From: Anadara kagoshimensis
Lineage: Eukaryota; Mollusca; Bivalvia; Arcoida; Arcidae
Direction: 5' to 3'
Assembly (NCBI GenBank): GCA_021292105.1
Contig: CM037864.1
Span: 39,213,486-39,277,485 of the forward strand
DNA: 64,000 nucleotides
How positions within the stretch are numbered: position 1 is the first letter of the stretch; each line of letters starts with the position of its first letter. The notes beneath the pieces are model-generated. The model was not told where the DNA came from and made no database searches. It worked only from the letters and a program-made list of their open reading frames with translations. The position numbers and the translations under genes were made by a program. Below are positions 36,216-49,681 of the stretch, one piece after another.

Positions 36216-38693
36216 AGTAACAAGACGTAAAAATAAAACCACTGTGAATATTCCATTCTGATATATTCCACTTGCAGTTCATCATCTTACGACGCGAAAA
36301 AGAATGTAAGCAAGTATCTTTGAATGACAATTCTCTCGAAAATTAGCTCACGCCAAAAATTTCCGATTTACAGTATATCTACATATCCACGTATTTAATT
36401 TGTCGTTGAAACCTTTGTATGTGATCGCTCAATTGAGCTAAGGTTTCATTTCGTCGCTATCACTTTACATGTACTTTAATTTTTAACAATAAATTTTCAA
36501 TATTATTATATTTAATTAAGGTATGGACACATTTAGGAACTCCCGGTATCAAAAAATTTCGACATTCGGTTGAAATGTATTCAAGTACATATATTTTTGA
36601 CAGAAACTTCATAATGCAAACATATATTCTAAGAGTACGCGTTTTGGACAAAACTTAATCGCTGATGGCCTAAAATATTCATGGTTATGGAAAGATATAA
36701 AATGATTCTAAATCATTCTGTTTTGTTTTGTGTACGGCTGTTAATCGTGATAGCCGAAAAAATATTTTTATTTATGGGTAACGTGACAACAAGAAACAAA
36801 ACGTACTATACACTGGATTCAGGAAACAAAATTAAACACGTCTACATAACAATTACACAGTATATACAAAAACTCAACCTTTACTACCTGGGATACAATG
36901 CCTTACTGTAAGCACTAACTCGGGTTAACATGAAACTAATAAAAACTGTGCCACAGTAATAAATAAAAAGTCATAATTGTATTTGAGGAAAACACGGTAC
37001 TTGTTAAATAAGTAACTTAATTGTTGAGTAGCTGGCAACGACTGCCATAGCGAAACAGAAACATTTTAGCCATGATAAAATGTATTCTAAAATGACTTCT
37101 TACACGGTCCTTATGCCATCACGTTTTACTGTCTAGAAATGAGAAATAAATTTTTCATTTTTTCATGAATTTTTGATTAATAAACAAAGAATACAAGTTC
37201 AACATTATACGTGCTAAGAATCTACATATTAGGCTTAATAAAGTAGCATATTTGACTTAATTAGTTCCAAAAAATGCATCATTTGTTGACATATGCGACT
37301 TAACTATCCAAAAATGTAACAAGAGCAGAAGAACAGGTTTCTGTTAAAGTGTAAAGCAGTTCTGTACAGATATGAGATATAGAGATGCCACTTCGCCACA
37401 CTGACCTTTATACTTTGTCATTCTCATACGTCTCTGTTATGTGTCCGGACAAAATGAAATATGGAGGTTAGGAACGATCTTCAAAATGAATGCATAATTA
37501 TTTCAGTGTGTGAACGCAAAGAACTTCCGGTGTACTCAAAAATTTAGTCGTGTTCTTCGAAGCTAGAGATTTCTTGACACAATGTGATGAAGGAATTTTT
37601 TTTGTAATTGTGATAAACCACCTTCAATATGAACAAATCGGATTACACCAATGCAAGTAGTACACTTGGACTTATTAGCGTATCTACACACATCCAGGTA
37701 AAGTCCTCCCAATTTATTGCACATCGTCGGCAACACGTCCCAACGAGTAATTTTTTACACGTTTTCCGTAAACAATCAACTATTAATATGTTTTACCAAT
37801 TTCTATTCAGTGAAATTTGGCTTTTTTGACATTTAAAATTGCCAATAGCATTTTCTATAGCAAAAGGGAGATAACTCTGTATGGTGAGTCTACTTTTACA
37901 CGGAATATTTCAAAAACTTCAAGTATGCTCTGCTTCTATATGAAGAACAGTCTAGAAATCAGATGGAAATTTATACTTGAACTTAAAATAAATTATTTAA
38001 GACAATCTTGAATGCAATATGAACATGGAATATAAAAAAAATTATTTTGTTGAAAAACTTTATGCAAAACGGTAAAAAGGGTGAAGATACGAAAAATAAA
38101 AGATAATTAACCTCAGATATATTTTATTATGCACGCAAATGACAAAATAAGTGTATCACAGGCTAAAAAAAGATAATATTTTTATACTTTCCGAGTATTC
38201 TGCCATTAATTCTTCATTACTAGAAATATTATATTGTGGCAGACTACTTAATTAAAATGGGCTGATAATTTAACTTTAAATGAGCTCAGAAATGTTTAAT
38301 GTATATATAACAACAATTATGATAGATATATTCCAGTGCCTTTGCTTTACATTTTGTTCAAAGAGCAAAAAAACAAAAACAAAAACCCCATGATAAAGGG
38401 ACTAAAACTTCAGCTGTTTTACAAGAGTTATCTCCCTTGTCTAAAGAAACCCCATAAGAAATTAAAACTCCTCAAAAACTGCTTTCCCCTTACCAGATTT
38501 TTTACCATAATCATTTAATGTATCTAAGAGTATATTAGTAACAAAATATATTCTGTTGCAAATAGTTTGATGTCAAAATGAATATTGACTGGACTAATTA
38601 TGTGTCACAAAATTTTCGAATTTTCAAAACCTATATGCTCTGCATTAGTATTTTTTGTTCACACACTAAACGCCAAGACAACGAGGGGGATAT
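36216..38693. other. No gene recognised
   Basis: Short open frames at 36460, 36681, 37629, 37817 and 38336 have no motif; otherwise AT-rich non-coding DNA. Confidence 0.5.
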
Positions 38694-38865
38694 AGGTCAA
38701 ACCTGCTTTAAAGTCCACCTCTATATAAGGAACATCTGCTTTAAAGGTAATTGCAATTTTATCTTAATTGCTCTTTGACATGTTTTTGAACCTATATATA
38801 AAAGAAACACTTGTCCATAAAGCCATCTTTTACTTTGGTGGTCTTTATAGACAGGTTTGACTGTA
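38694..38865. mobile_element. MITE family 2 copy
   Basis: The left end is taggtcaaacctgctttaaa and the right end is ggtctttatagacaggtttg-actgta, the reverse complement of the 13431 terminus. The length is about 172 bp with no coding capacity. Confidence 0.72.
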
Positions 38866-39180
38866 GAGCATACCACTTACTTCATTGATGAAAATGGTAA
38901 TATGGAATAAATTCAATTTGTTTCTCATTCAATCTGCGCAGTTGTTTTTCATTATTTCAGATACCAAAAACAGTATGCATCTTTTATGAAAATCGTGGTT
39001 AGGTGGAGGGATTTTATGTCTTATGTTTAGGTGGAGGGTTTAATGCTGTATTGTTGATGAGTTTAATTTTGACGGATAAAAATGCTAAAACGGCCAGTTT
39101 ACATAGACATTCCGCCCACATAATGAGGCAACATCTAATACAAGATGTTTTTGTTATTCATGCTTATGTATAATTAAAAG

Positions 39181-39371
39181 TACAGATCTGTCCAAAGTTT
39201 AACCCTGCGCTTACAACAAGGAGGCAAAAATCAGCTGCCGAGATGGTTAGTTAATGTCCAAAGTATATAGCAACTTCCAAAATGCTGCCGAAATATTGAA
39301 AACGAACGACCGGGATGAGTTTTCTTGTTTTTGTCATCAGAGTGTTAAACTTTCGACAGGTCTGTACTGTA
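39181..39371. mobile_element. MITE family 1 copy
   Basis: The left end is tacagatctgtccaaagttt and the right end is gtgttaaactttcgacaggt-ctgtactgta. The length is 191 bp. The interior is partly inverted relative to the 27956 copy (ctgccgagatggttag versus gccgag/ctcggcagcc blocks). Confidence 0.8.
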
Positions 39372-40701
39372 CGAAGAAACAATGCCTCCTTTGTATAAAG
39401 AAGTAATGAGAAACTCACCTTTAAACATACATAAAGTGACAAACAGGAATGTTGTTTTAATTTCTAGTCTTATTGGATAATTAAGTATCCGCTTCTGAGA
39501 AGACTGTTAAATGTATCATTGTACCCAAAAAAGTGCATTTAACAGTAGCTTGTATTTGCTGAACTATGCAGATTGCAATGTAATTTTTCTGAAACTTTCC
39601 AGTAATCGCAATGGTTACTCAAGACGTATCCCTGTATCACGTGTTTGCTTTAATGGTTTGTCTAAAATCATTAGCGACTTTAGATATTATCACTAGAAAA
39701 AACGCTCAAGATTGTATTATTAGTTCATAATCTTCAAGAAAAACTTCAACTTTTGCTACTCGCATTCTCATTCAGAAAAAGATAATTGCTGTGCCTGATA
39801 TCTTACAAATCGACGTATAAGTGCAATGTTTTGCACTCATATGTAAAGTTGTTTGAAGTTTTTACAGAAAACGCACTTTTTGTTTCGTCGATTTCCAAAT
39901 TCACAGTGCGCAGTATATCATTAATTTTATCTGCGACAAGGAAAATTTAATTCCCAGTCCCAGCAAAGTAATGAATATGTTGCATTAAAGGTATTATTGT
40001 CTGACTGAAATCATCATTGTAATCGTCTCATACAGGGAAAATACTGAAACATAATTCGTTAGTGAAACTAAAGGCATTTAAAACGAAATGTGTTACATAT
40101 CATTGCTGGTGTTATATGAATTATATGGCTTTTTTAATTTTATTTTTAAAAAAATTAGCATATTACAATATTTATTGAACTTAAAAACTACATTGCACTT
40201 GAATGAATAAACTGCTGTCTGCCTAGAACTAAAAATAGTAAAATTAAAAAAAATAAAGTGAATGTCGACTGTGCATCGTTGTTACAGGCTATTTGCATAT
40301 CTTGAATGAACGTATGCAATTTATATTTATAAAATGCATCTTGTTTTAATTTATAAACAAGTGTAAAAGCCCTAAAGGACGTACATGTTGAATTTGCCCG
40401 GTGATTTATACACTCCAGGGCAAAGTGTATTAGTCTAACATTGTTCTCGTAAGTTTTGAAACACTTAATGAAATTACATACTAACTGACATGGCCGTCAT
40501 TGTCACTCACTTCACGGACCCCATTATTTTAATTGCGCATTCCAAGAAGGTCTTTTTCTCGCTGACAAATGTTCTAGAAAACCCGAGAAGAAACGGAAAA
40601 CTAGGAGAGTTTCTCTATTGGTATTTAGCAATTTCAATCTCATAGTAAAAAGAAATATAAATAAAATAATATTACTTGTATATTTTTACATTTGCCATAA
40701 A
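39372..40701. other. No gene recognised
   Basis: The open frame at 39511-39696 has no motif. Nothing else is recognisable. Confidence 0.5.
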
Positions 40702-40816
40702 CCATTACCTTCCGTAGCACACGATTTTGCTACCCTGGTGAAAGTTCACGTTTTAACTTAATTTACCAATTTCAAAGTTTTAACTTTGCTTTTGGATTGT
40801 AATTTAAACATGAATT
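40702..40816 (+). mobile_element. Penelope-like element 3' UTR fragment
   Basis: Blocks accttccgtagcacacgatt, ccctggtgaaagttcacg, acttaatttaccaatttcaa and tttgcttttggattgtaatt match the 3' UTR order of the other copies. It is the shortest and one of the most diverged. Confidence 0.68.
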
Positions 40817-41153
40817 TAAACACCAACAAAAACTTGGTTTCCTTTTCTCCAACATGACCACCAGACGTAGATGTTTTAATGTCTTTTATGATGTTTTTAA
40901 GTGGTAAACTGCAGTGTTACTTTTATACATGTCCAATAATTTATGTAATCAAATGTTTTAATTTATATGTTTAAATGTTTTAATTTTTATGGACAAATTT
41001 GTGTGTATTTTTTTCACATGTATTTTAATTATAGATAAAATATGTAGTGCCTCGTAGGCCATATGTGGCCGGATATAAAAAAAAATTATAATGATTTTTT
41101 TATGTGTATGTGAACATTGAATTTTTATATTTGACACTTAAATAAAATAAATT

Positions 41154-41160
41154 ATTATTA

Positions 41161-41208
<48 letters not shown>

Positions 41209-41222
41209 GTTGTTGTTGTTGT
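41154..41222. repeat. (ATT)n/(GTT)n microsatellite
   Basis: About 15 ATT units run into about 5 GTT units, preceded by a T-run. Confidence 0.93.
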
Positions 41223-42270
41223 TCTTTACTTCACACAGATTGACATTTTTACGTCTGCATGTGGCCTATCAGCCAATGAACACAAACCGTTCAAACTTAC
41301 TTTATTTGGAATAAAATGCATTTATATGAGCTATGAATCCCATTGATCACGTGGTTTACTAATACATTTATGCATTACATCATTGATCAGACTGTTCCAG
41401 TGCTTGGACACGTATGTAGTAACTGGTAGCATTTTACAACTTTGTAGGGGAGAACAGCAATGTAAAGTTTAAGAAATTGCGAAATAGAACTTTTCGAATA
41501 GAGTTTATATAATTATAGTGTTATTACTTCCATTTCAAGTCATCACGCTCTAGAAGACGGTGCATAATTATTCAGTTTGGTTAAATTTCCCCGAATATTG
41601 CTTGCGGGTATTTACCTGAAAACAAGGCGCCCTTTTATTTTGTTTTCAGTACTTAATTTTAGCTGCAAATTTCTATGTTATATATAAAACCCAACTGTAA
41701 CATCTTGGCAGGAAGCAATTTCTCCAGACTCCTTATTATGTAAGAATTTTAAATCATGCCATATATAACATCAATTTATCAAGCTAAATTACAACATCAA
41801 CAAATTCTGTTCATGAGGAAATTTAAATGTCCTTTTTGTTAAAGCCACCTTTATCTATTTTTGTAACCAAGTATTCAGATTCTCCAAGGATAAAGGTACA
41901 ACTATTTTTAAGTTGCATAAATATTTAATGTGATGACAAAGGAGTCATTCCAGGAATTCTAGATATTTAGTTGTCGAAATGAATTATTTTTTTATTATAT
42001 AAAAATTATAGTAAGCCTTTATTTTAGATGATACAATAAAACATATCAATTCTACAAATAAAACAATAAATGTTCATATATGTAAGTTTTTTTTTTTTTT
42101 TAATCTTTTTTTTTTGCTTTTCAAATATAGAAACGTAAGTTTAATTGATTTTAATAGTCTTTCATTCAAATTTTATTTTCTTAGTGCGAGTTTTCTTTTA
42201 TAGAACAAGTTTGTCGGAAGTCTAAGACTAGGATTACGGAAAGGAGTCGAACCTCGGCTGCCGATTGACC

Positions 42271-42301
<31 letters not shown>

Positions 42302-42324
42302 AAATAATAAATAAATAAATAAAT
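42271..42324. repeat. (AAAT)n microsatellite
   Basis: About 13 aaat/aata units. Just upstream, ggagtcgaacctcggctg (42243-42260) resembles an inverted tRNA box B, a possible trace of a SINE head. Confidence 0.9.
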
Positions 42325-42329
42325 TACTT

Positions 42330-43255
42330 TATTGTCCGAAAGCTGCCGAGAGATGGACAGCAATGTCGATATGTAACTAACGTGGGAGCGAAAGCTGATG
42401 ATTAATACAGTACTAATTCGTTAGCATAGTGCTTAACTTACGACTGGCCGGTCCTGAACATAATAATGTAATTGTCTTTAAGCATTGGTTTGTAATTTTT
42501 TTAAGGTGATGGAGAAGGTATACGATATTAATTTTGATATGTGTGAAGATTGATTATTGTTAATTATCTGTCACTTGACTAAAATTGTTAATTGGCACAA
42601 GGCAATGAGTTTCGCAATTTTACCATATAGTAACCTTTAAAGTTTGTGCGGATCAACCACAAACGCAACGATGCATGTTCAAATCACAATCGTAAAAGCA
42701 AAGTGAAAACATTGCAAACTAAAAGAATTGGTCAAATTCAGGGAATTAAGACCGAATGCTTTGGAAGAGTAAGCTGTCAAGCTAGGACAATAATAAAGGG
42801 AACAACATTTATTTTCAAATCGCATAAGTTGGTTGTTTTTCGTAGTTTGGGACGTAAACTTTTCACGATTATATAAGGTCGTGGGCTAGTTCCTATGTCG
42901 AGATATACAAATGTTAGCTACTGTTCAGAGTTTAGACTATTGTATAGGGTATTGAATACTTACTACATTTTATTCTCTGTGAAATATCATATATCATAGT
43001 GTGATATCATCAAATATTGTATGAAGTGTGAAGTTGCAGCGAATGTTATTCAAAATTGCTGGAATGCCAAAAGCATATGGTAACAAAAATGTAAGATTTT
43101 TTGATTATTTTTAAGATTCAAAGTAATACATGTAATTATATGTTCAAAAACTCGTAGTAAATGTTAGAAAGAAGAATTCCTTTAGAGAAATAACGATGTG
43201 ATTTGAAATTCTAACAATGTGTTACGTAAATGCTAGATACAATTAAATTAATTAT
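42330..43255. other. No gene recognised
   Basis: The open frame at 42646-42876 is Lys/Arg-rich but has no motif. Nothing is supported. Confidence 0.45.
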
Positions 43256-43261
43256 AAAAAA

Positions 43262-43340
43262 TCCCTCCCTGACGCCGGGTTTCGAACCCATGTATCCCGT
43301 TCATAAAGCGAGCACTCTACCGTTTCGCCTAAAAGGTACA
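43262..43340 (-). mobile_element. tRNA-like sequence, minus strand (probable SINE head)
   Basis: On the minus strand: ttaggcgaaacggtagagtg (box-A-like), then atgggttcgaaacccggcg (box B with a good T-arm). The acceptor arms do not pair cleanly, so I favour a tRNA-derived repeat over a working tRNA gene. Confidence 0.5.
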
Positions 43341-43344
43341 CCAT

Positions 43345-44413
43345 AGTTGAGACAGTAGTAACGTCTCTTAACCTATACATGTAGCTATATCGCTACATTT
43401 GTAACATCAACATTGCTACCCAAAGCTTTTCTTGTCAGCTATTTGAGTCGCCGGTTTGGGTCTAAATTTTATAATTTAATTATAAAATATAAATCATCTC
43501 TGGAGAGCCACGTGTATTCAGGTGTTCTGGAAAGAGCGAGAAATATATGTACATGTCATATTAATGTCAACATTCAGATTTATAAATAGTTACAGAATAA
43601 TTTAAGAAAATTTGTATGAAACTATGTCTAACGTATTAATAAAAAAGAGGTAAATAAAAACTTCAAATGTCACAGTTTTTCCAATTTTGACGTGTCGCGT
43701 GAGAATGGCCCGTCTTGGAATTGGCCATAGAATTTAAAATAAACTTATTAGAGAGATAATATTAGAATAATTATAATATGACAAACTGTAAAAAGGCACT
43801 ATTACACCTAACCAAAGGAAAATATAAAACTTAAAAAGTACGCACAAGCAACTTCCAAAATCCGTTTTTTAATGCATATTTATTTCATATGTAGTGTAAC
43901 CACGCTTTTCATAATAGTATGTTCCCGTTAAAACATTATACATTTTGCAAGTGACACCGAGTGAACACATTTTATATTAGACCCCTTAATAAGGTCTGTT
44001 GTCCATAAAATCCATGTAACCCCCGTTTTGTAGCGTGTTCATGACAACTTTGGCTATTTTATTTCGATATTGACATTTTAACTGATAAAATGAACATCTA
44101 ATTTTTTCTTAGAAATAAACCCCTACTCCGTACACTTTTTTGTGTCCCTATTTGTGCCTTGTTGACCTTTTTAACTAGAGCATTTGGACTTTATTACACT
44201 TAAATCACCTCAGATAAACTTTGAATAATGACGACTTTTACTGATCCATACGCATTATTAAAACATAAATGTAGTATGAATCATATTTAACAGTGTGACA
44301 AAATCCATAAACTTAACTTTTTATGTGTTGCTATTTATGTCATCATAAAGCTAAAAATAGCCAAGTTTCCTTTTTTGACGGTGATGTCTCCAAGGGGGGA
44401 AGTAAAAATAGCG

Positions 44414-44451
<38 letters not shown>

Positions 44452-45055
44452 TCAGAAAAAAGGAGAAATGTCTAAATTTAGAGAAATAACGATACCATTT
44501 GAAATGCTGTAATTTAATTTCTAATTGTTACCCAAACCCTTGCAACGTTAAGCTGTCTAGTTGTCATTACAAAGTTTTCAATGATGCACTTTGCATCATA
44601 AGTGATGAACACGATTTTTATTTAGAAACCATATGCGCGGTGTTTGCTTCTTTGATAATACAGACGAGAGTAAAATGACTAATTATATTAGAAAAATAAA
44701 ACTTACTCAAAATTATATAAAGACATGAAAACAGAGCAGAAGCAGACGCTTACAAATGTCTATGCAATACGCTTATACAGTGAGGGTTCTTTGTCAGGGA
44801 ATTTATACCATCGAGTTAATTATGTGTAATGCGTCATCAAGACGACTGCCTTTACTTTCTAAATTTCCCAGATTTTTTTGAAAAAGTCCTTCAAAGTAGG
44901 AAATTCTACCTCTCAAACTTTCTTCAGATCACGCTACCAATTGGTTCAATGTGTGAAAACATGTCTGCACACCATATGTCAGATTGCTTCATAAAGGTGT
45001 AATTTACACTGTATTTGTAAAACACATAAAGTGGACATAAAATCATCAGAAACAT
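43345..45055. other. No gene recognised; (AT)n run at 44409-44446
   Basis: AT-rich non-coding DNA with a microsatellite of about 18 AT units near 44409-44446. No ORF with a motif. Confidence 0.55.
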
Positions 45056-45058
45056 GCA

Positions 45059-45149
45059 GGGCCTACGTGCTCAATTGCAACTGGATATATATAGGACCTA
45101 CGTGCACAATTGTAACTGGATACATATATAGGACCTACGTGCACAATTG
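45059..45149. repeat. ~36-bp tandem repeat, 2.5 copies
   Basis: Units start ggcctacgtgctcaattgca, ggacctacgtgcacaattgt and ggacctacgtgcacaattgg at 45059, 45094 and 45131. The first two continue into ctggatacatatata. The open frame at 45031-45279 is largely this repeat. Confidence 0.8.
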
Positions 45150-48100
45150 GGTTTCCCCCAATGTGACCTGTAAAATGGACATGGGAACGACATATATGGT
45201 ACGCTTGAACTCGCTATTGTTGATCTCGCTTACAACCGAAAAAAACCTGGAAACTAAACCATCTAATACTTCTGACTAGTTTTCAGCAAACGGAATACGA
45301 AAATTGGTTCTTTTTTAAAGATAACCTTTAATCATCTTGACTCTGAGTAGCTTGTATTTATAATTTTATATTTATGTGATAATTTCAAATTATAACATGT
45401 TTTTGACAATGACCTAATTAAGTAAATGAAATACACCAAACAAACAAGATAAAAAAAATATTTGAGTGTATACCGCCCCAGTCGATATCGAGGCCGTCAG
45501 TTCCGAGATGGAGAAATTGAATTGTCACATACCTCACACTAGGATGTGCCCGAGCGAGATTCGTATGAAGACAGTGGGTTTGCACTTTGATTCGTCACTA
45601 ATATAATACTCCGAAAAAAGAGAAAACGAGACAATGGATACCCCTTCAAACAATCCTAATACCAGATAGTTAATAGAGATACGAACATTTGAAAACTGAT
45701 ATTAAACTTTTTTTAGATACAGTTACAAAATTCCTAAATCTAACATTAAAAATCTGATTGAAAGTTAGAATTAATAAGTAAAGTCATAATCAATTAAAAA
45801 TATAATATATATGTCATATGTAATAACCTCGTCCCCAATTACATAAATGTCAGGAAATTAGAATGATTTACATAAGTTTACAATAACTTACTGTGTGTGC
45901 TATTAGACATGTAACAAGACTAATGCCATTTTTACTGTGATATTAAACTGTCTCCTAATCGAGAAATGCGTCACTCATGCAATACTAAATTGTCAGTTCC
46001 GGGTTAAAAGGCTGTTACGAAATAAATTTATTTTTTATGAGATGATACGAGATTATTCCAAAGTTTCTGGGCTTAGAAACAGGCCTGCTTTCTAGATCCG
46101 TATGCATAGGTTAGTCGTTGTTTCGTAGCACAATTTAAGTTAGAAATCTTTAAGATATGATGGAGAATTTTATTCTGAACCGGCTATCTAGTGCTGCAAA
46201 ATAAAACAGATTTAATAATAATGGTAAGGTTTATCGTGAACTCAATAAAGTTGTTATTCTACTCCATCAAACATTTTTTTCTTCAAAACCATTATACTGA
46301 AATATATTTAAGTACAAAGAAGAATATAAAACTTAATGGAAAAAACTATAAAAAAGAAAAATTGGATCTTTAGTTTAGACGCCAATTTGACGAAGAATGT
46401 ACGATGACATGGTAAAAGAAGTTGATTAATAATTTCGAAATAGTATTTCGTATTTTCGGAAAAAAATTTTGAAGTTACGAAATGAAGATGGTTCTAAACT
46501 GACGATTTTCTCTGATATTTAATGTTAAAACTTTTCAAAACGGACAAAAATAGTTTAATCTTTAACAAGGAAATATTTTCAACGCTTAGCTGAAAAAGCT
46601 TCACTAATAATTCAAATAAAATAACTCGGTTTACTATATAAGCTACACAACACTACACTGGAATTACTCCCGGAAGTGGACTCCTGTTCAGCAAATGACT
46701 GTTATGTATCTTTAAAATCGAAAGAGAGGAGATAACAATATAAACAAGCAAGGCCTGTGAAGAATTTAAAGTTTAATTCCTACTTAAGATTTTTCACTTT
46801 TATGTCAAGGCGGTCAATTCTTTGATGGCGGAGAAAAACAGAAATGTCCAGAGAAACACACGAGCTTTAGCAAGCAATATGACAAACTTGGACCAAACGG
46901 TCAAAGTGGTCCCCAGTGTAGCACAAGAACGAATGCAAATGCCATGCAAGTACCATGTACTACTCAAAGTAGTTCATGGGAGAGCTTCCACTCTTAGATA
47001 CAAATATATGCATAGATATCACATAAAATAGAAAGTATATGTACATTTTTGCTGTGGAGACAGTGTGATTTATTTGTGCACATAAAATGCAGACTTTTGG
47101 CAGTAGCAATTATTTAGTCCTTGTTTTAATACTATGCATTTTCTAGTATAATTTATTGTTTCCTGGGTAACTCTAAATTTAACACATAAAGCAAAACATG
47201 TTGTCTACAAAATTGGTATGTTATGTGATACTTTTATATAAAATACTTGGCAGTTGCAGTGTGTCAAGAGTGTTTATCTATTGCATGTGTCATGTGCAGA
47301 ATTTTGATTTTTTTTACCAAAAGAAATATTAATAATTACGTACATTATACATGTATTGTATGTATAATCAACCAATACATTTGCTTTCCGTTCCGCAAAA
47401 AAGTATACATTGTCACTATGTTGTTGAAAAAGATGTTAAACCGCAGGTGACGATCTGTTAAATTCACTTAGCAATAGTTAGGAGTACAAAAACGAAATTA
47501 AAAAACCAACAACAAAACAAACTCAGCAAACACATTACCACTAAGGATGAAAGTATTCCAGCATTTGACAGACAGTTATCTACTGTAAGGTGTGGTCAAG
47601 TATATTTGTCAAGTTCTAATCATCCCATTAATTTTACAAATTCTGTTCTTTAAATAGAAAATAATAAAGACAAAAATAACTTTTAACACTATTTGTGTAA
47701 CAACGTTTCCGCTGATTTGAATGTTGTCTACCGTTTTTACAAATGTTAAGTAGGCAAGTTATATGTTTGATTGTCCTCCTACACGTCCATATTGTCTGAT
47801 CGGATGTGAAATAATAATAATCATTTACGTAATTATAATTTGTAAACATAAGCGTTCTAGTGCATATGAGCAAAAAGTGCTTATTACATTTGGCGTTTCT
47901 TAAGCGAAAAACGCCCTAGAACAATTCAGTCGTAATGCGGAAACAAATTTTGAATGTTATAAATATAGTCCGTTACGAAAACATGGCTATGCGTTACAAT
48001 TTCTCCAAAACAGTTAATAAATTTTATTAATAATTTTGTGTAACCCAGTGCTGTGGCTTAAAGAATCTAAAATAAATTGAAATTCTCATTTATTTTAATT

Positions 48101-48180
48101 TAAGGGCCTTTTCCTTATGATTTGTCATTCAAAATCCAACCAGACTGTTAAGAATGCATTCTATTGATTCATATTTTGTT
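45150..48180. other. No gene recognised
   Basis: Short open frames at 46191, 46822, 47247 and 47634 have no motif. Phrases near 45485 (gatatcgaggccgtcag) and 46795 (cacttttatgtcaaggcggt) may be decayed SINE 3' ends. Confidence 0.5.
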
Positions 48181-48300
48181 ATATGTGTCATGTGCTACTT
48201 TTGAATTTTTATGAAATAATATAATTCAAAAGTAGCACATAACAGCTACTTTTGAATTATATTATTTCATAAAAATTCAAAAGTAGCACATGACATATGT
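48181..48300. mobile_element. Fold-back element (near-perfect palindrome, ~55-bp arms)
   Basis: The left arm begins gtcatgtgctacttttgaat and the right arm is its inverse (attcaaaagtagcacatgac). The two pair over about 55 bp around a ~9-bp centre (acataacag). Each arm also contains its own smaller inverted repeat (ctacttttgaat ... attcaaaagtag), a hairpin nested in a hairpin. There is no coding capacity. A related element lies at 51219-51363. Confidence 0.85.
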
Positions 48301-48378
48301 ATGTGGTAAGCGGTCTCTTATCACCAATGTTAGCAAGCATGTATGTTTTTAACATTTGATAAAACAATTGAAACTATA

Positions 48379-49679
48379 TACGAGGGGAGGTAAAAAAGTT
48401 CGTAGAACGGGGTATATGTTGCCGCAACAAACCATACATGTTATTATTGTTTTTCAATATATTCCCCATTACCCCAGTGCACTTAGTCCACTTTTCTTTC
48501 AGACTGTCTATACCTTTGAAATAGAAGTCTTCGGTTTGGTCCTGAAACCATGTCTCTGTGGCAGCCTTAAGTTCATCATCTATAGGAAATCTGATTCCCC
48601 GTAAATGGATTTCAAATTTCTAATTAGGAAATAATCACTGGGTGCCAAATCGGGACTGAAGAGTGGGTGATTAAGTTGTTCGAGCTTGCATTCACGAATC
48701 GCTGCTTGTGCAATCCTTGATTTGTGCACAGGAGCATTGTCGTGAAGAAGCAATACCCCTCGGCTCAACTTTCCCCTCCTTTTTAATTTGATAGCAGCTT
48801 TCATCTGCTTCATTAGATCAGCATAGCAAGCCCCGGTGATAGAGATTCCAACAGGTTTATAATTGATTAACAGAACACCCTTAGAATCCCAAAACACAGT
48901 GACCATGACTTTGTCAGCTCATGGTTGGGTTTTTTGAATTTCTTCGGTGGGGGTGAGCCAGGGTGCTTCCATTGCATGGACTCTTTTTTGGTTTCTGGGT
49001 CCCAATGATGAATCCATGTTTCATTACCAGTTACTAAACGTAAATGAAAGCTCTGCTGGTTATCATTATAAATGCCAAGAAGCTCCCGACTTGACTGGAG
49101 TCTTTGGAAGCGATCCTGCACAATAAGGTTTCTGGGGACCCATCTTGCGGATACTTTTGATATCCCAAGATGCTCGTGGATAACCGTGTGTACACTTCCA
49201 TGTGAAATGTCACACTCCCTAGCTATGTCATCAATCCTAATTCGACGATCATTCATGATGAGGGTCTCCACAGACGTGACAACTTCCTTTGTGATGGCAT
49301 CAGCTGGCCGACCTGATCGTGGGTCATCCTTCAGTGAGGTGCGCCCACGTTTAAATTCAGCTGACCATTTTGCCACTGTGGAATAGGCAGGACCACTGTC
49401 GCCGTACACGTCGGCCATTCGCCGGTGAATTTCTTTGGCATTTGATCCCTCTACTGTGAGGAGCTTTATTGCTGTCCTAAACTCAACATTTTGATTTTCC
49501 ATCATTGCTTGATGGTCACCAACTTTGAATGCTTTTGAGAATCACACAAATATGTTGTGACGAATAAACTTGATATGTTTAAAATGGCGGAATGTTGTGT
49601 TGTATCAATAAGTAAAGAAAATGTGTGTTACGCTTGGCTGAATACGCTGTTCTATGAACTTTCTGAATTCCCCCTCGTA
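48379..49679 (-). mobile_element. mariner (Tc1/mariner, DD34D) DNA transposon, ~1.3 kb
   Basis: The ends are inverted repeats of about 30 bp beginning tacgagggg and containing aagttcgtagaac (left) or aagttcatagaac (right, inverse). They are flanked by TA on both sides (48377-48378 and 49680-49681). The 1301-bp length is typical for the group. It encloses one transposase remnant on the minus strand. The terminal repeats differ at several positions, so the copy is not recent. Confidence 0.92.
48440..49505 (-). pseudogene. mariner transposase, inactive (D-to-N at a catalytic site, two frameshifts)
   Basis: The frame begins MMENQNVEFRTAIKLLTVEG with two helix-turn-helix regions (FKRGRTSLKDDPRSGRPAD, residues ~50-67, links them) and reaches the first catalytic block. 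There the family's TGDE reads TGNE (about 49016-49036), so the first catalytic Asp is Asn. The second block LLHDNAPVH (48725-48751) and third SPDLAPSDY (48630-48660) keep their Asp residues, with exactly 34 residues between them, giving the DD34D signature. A 1-bp frame break lies near 48890-48910 and another near 48600-48615, after which the C-terminal FPIDDELKA block continues in a third frame. The protein resembles transposases annotated as SETMAR-like in invertebrate genomes. It should make cut-and-paste transposase but cannot be active as it stands. Confidence 0.92.
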
Positions 49680-49681
49680 TA

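Noticed and set aside
49072-49386. Plus-strand frame of 104 codons
   Set aside because: It is the antisense shadow of the mariner transposase.
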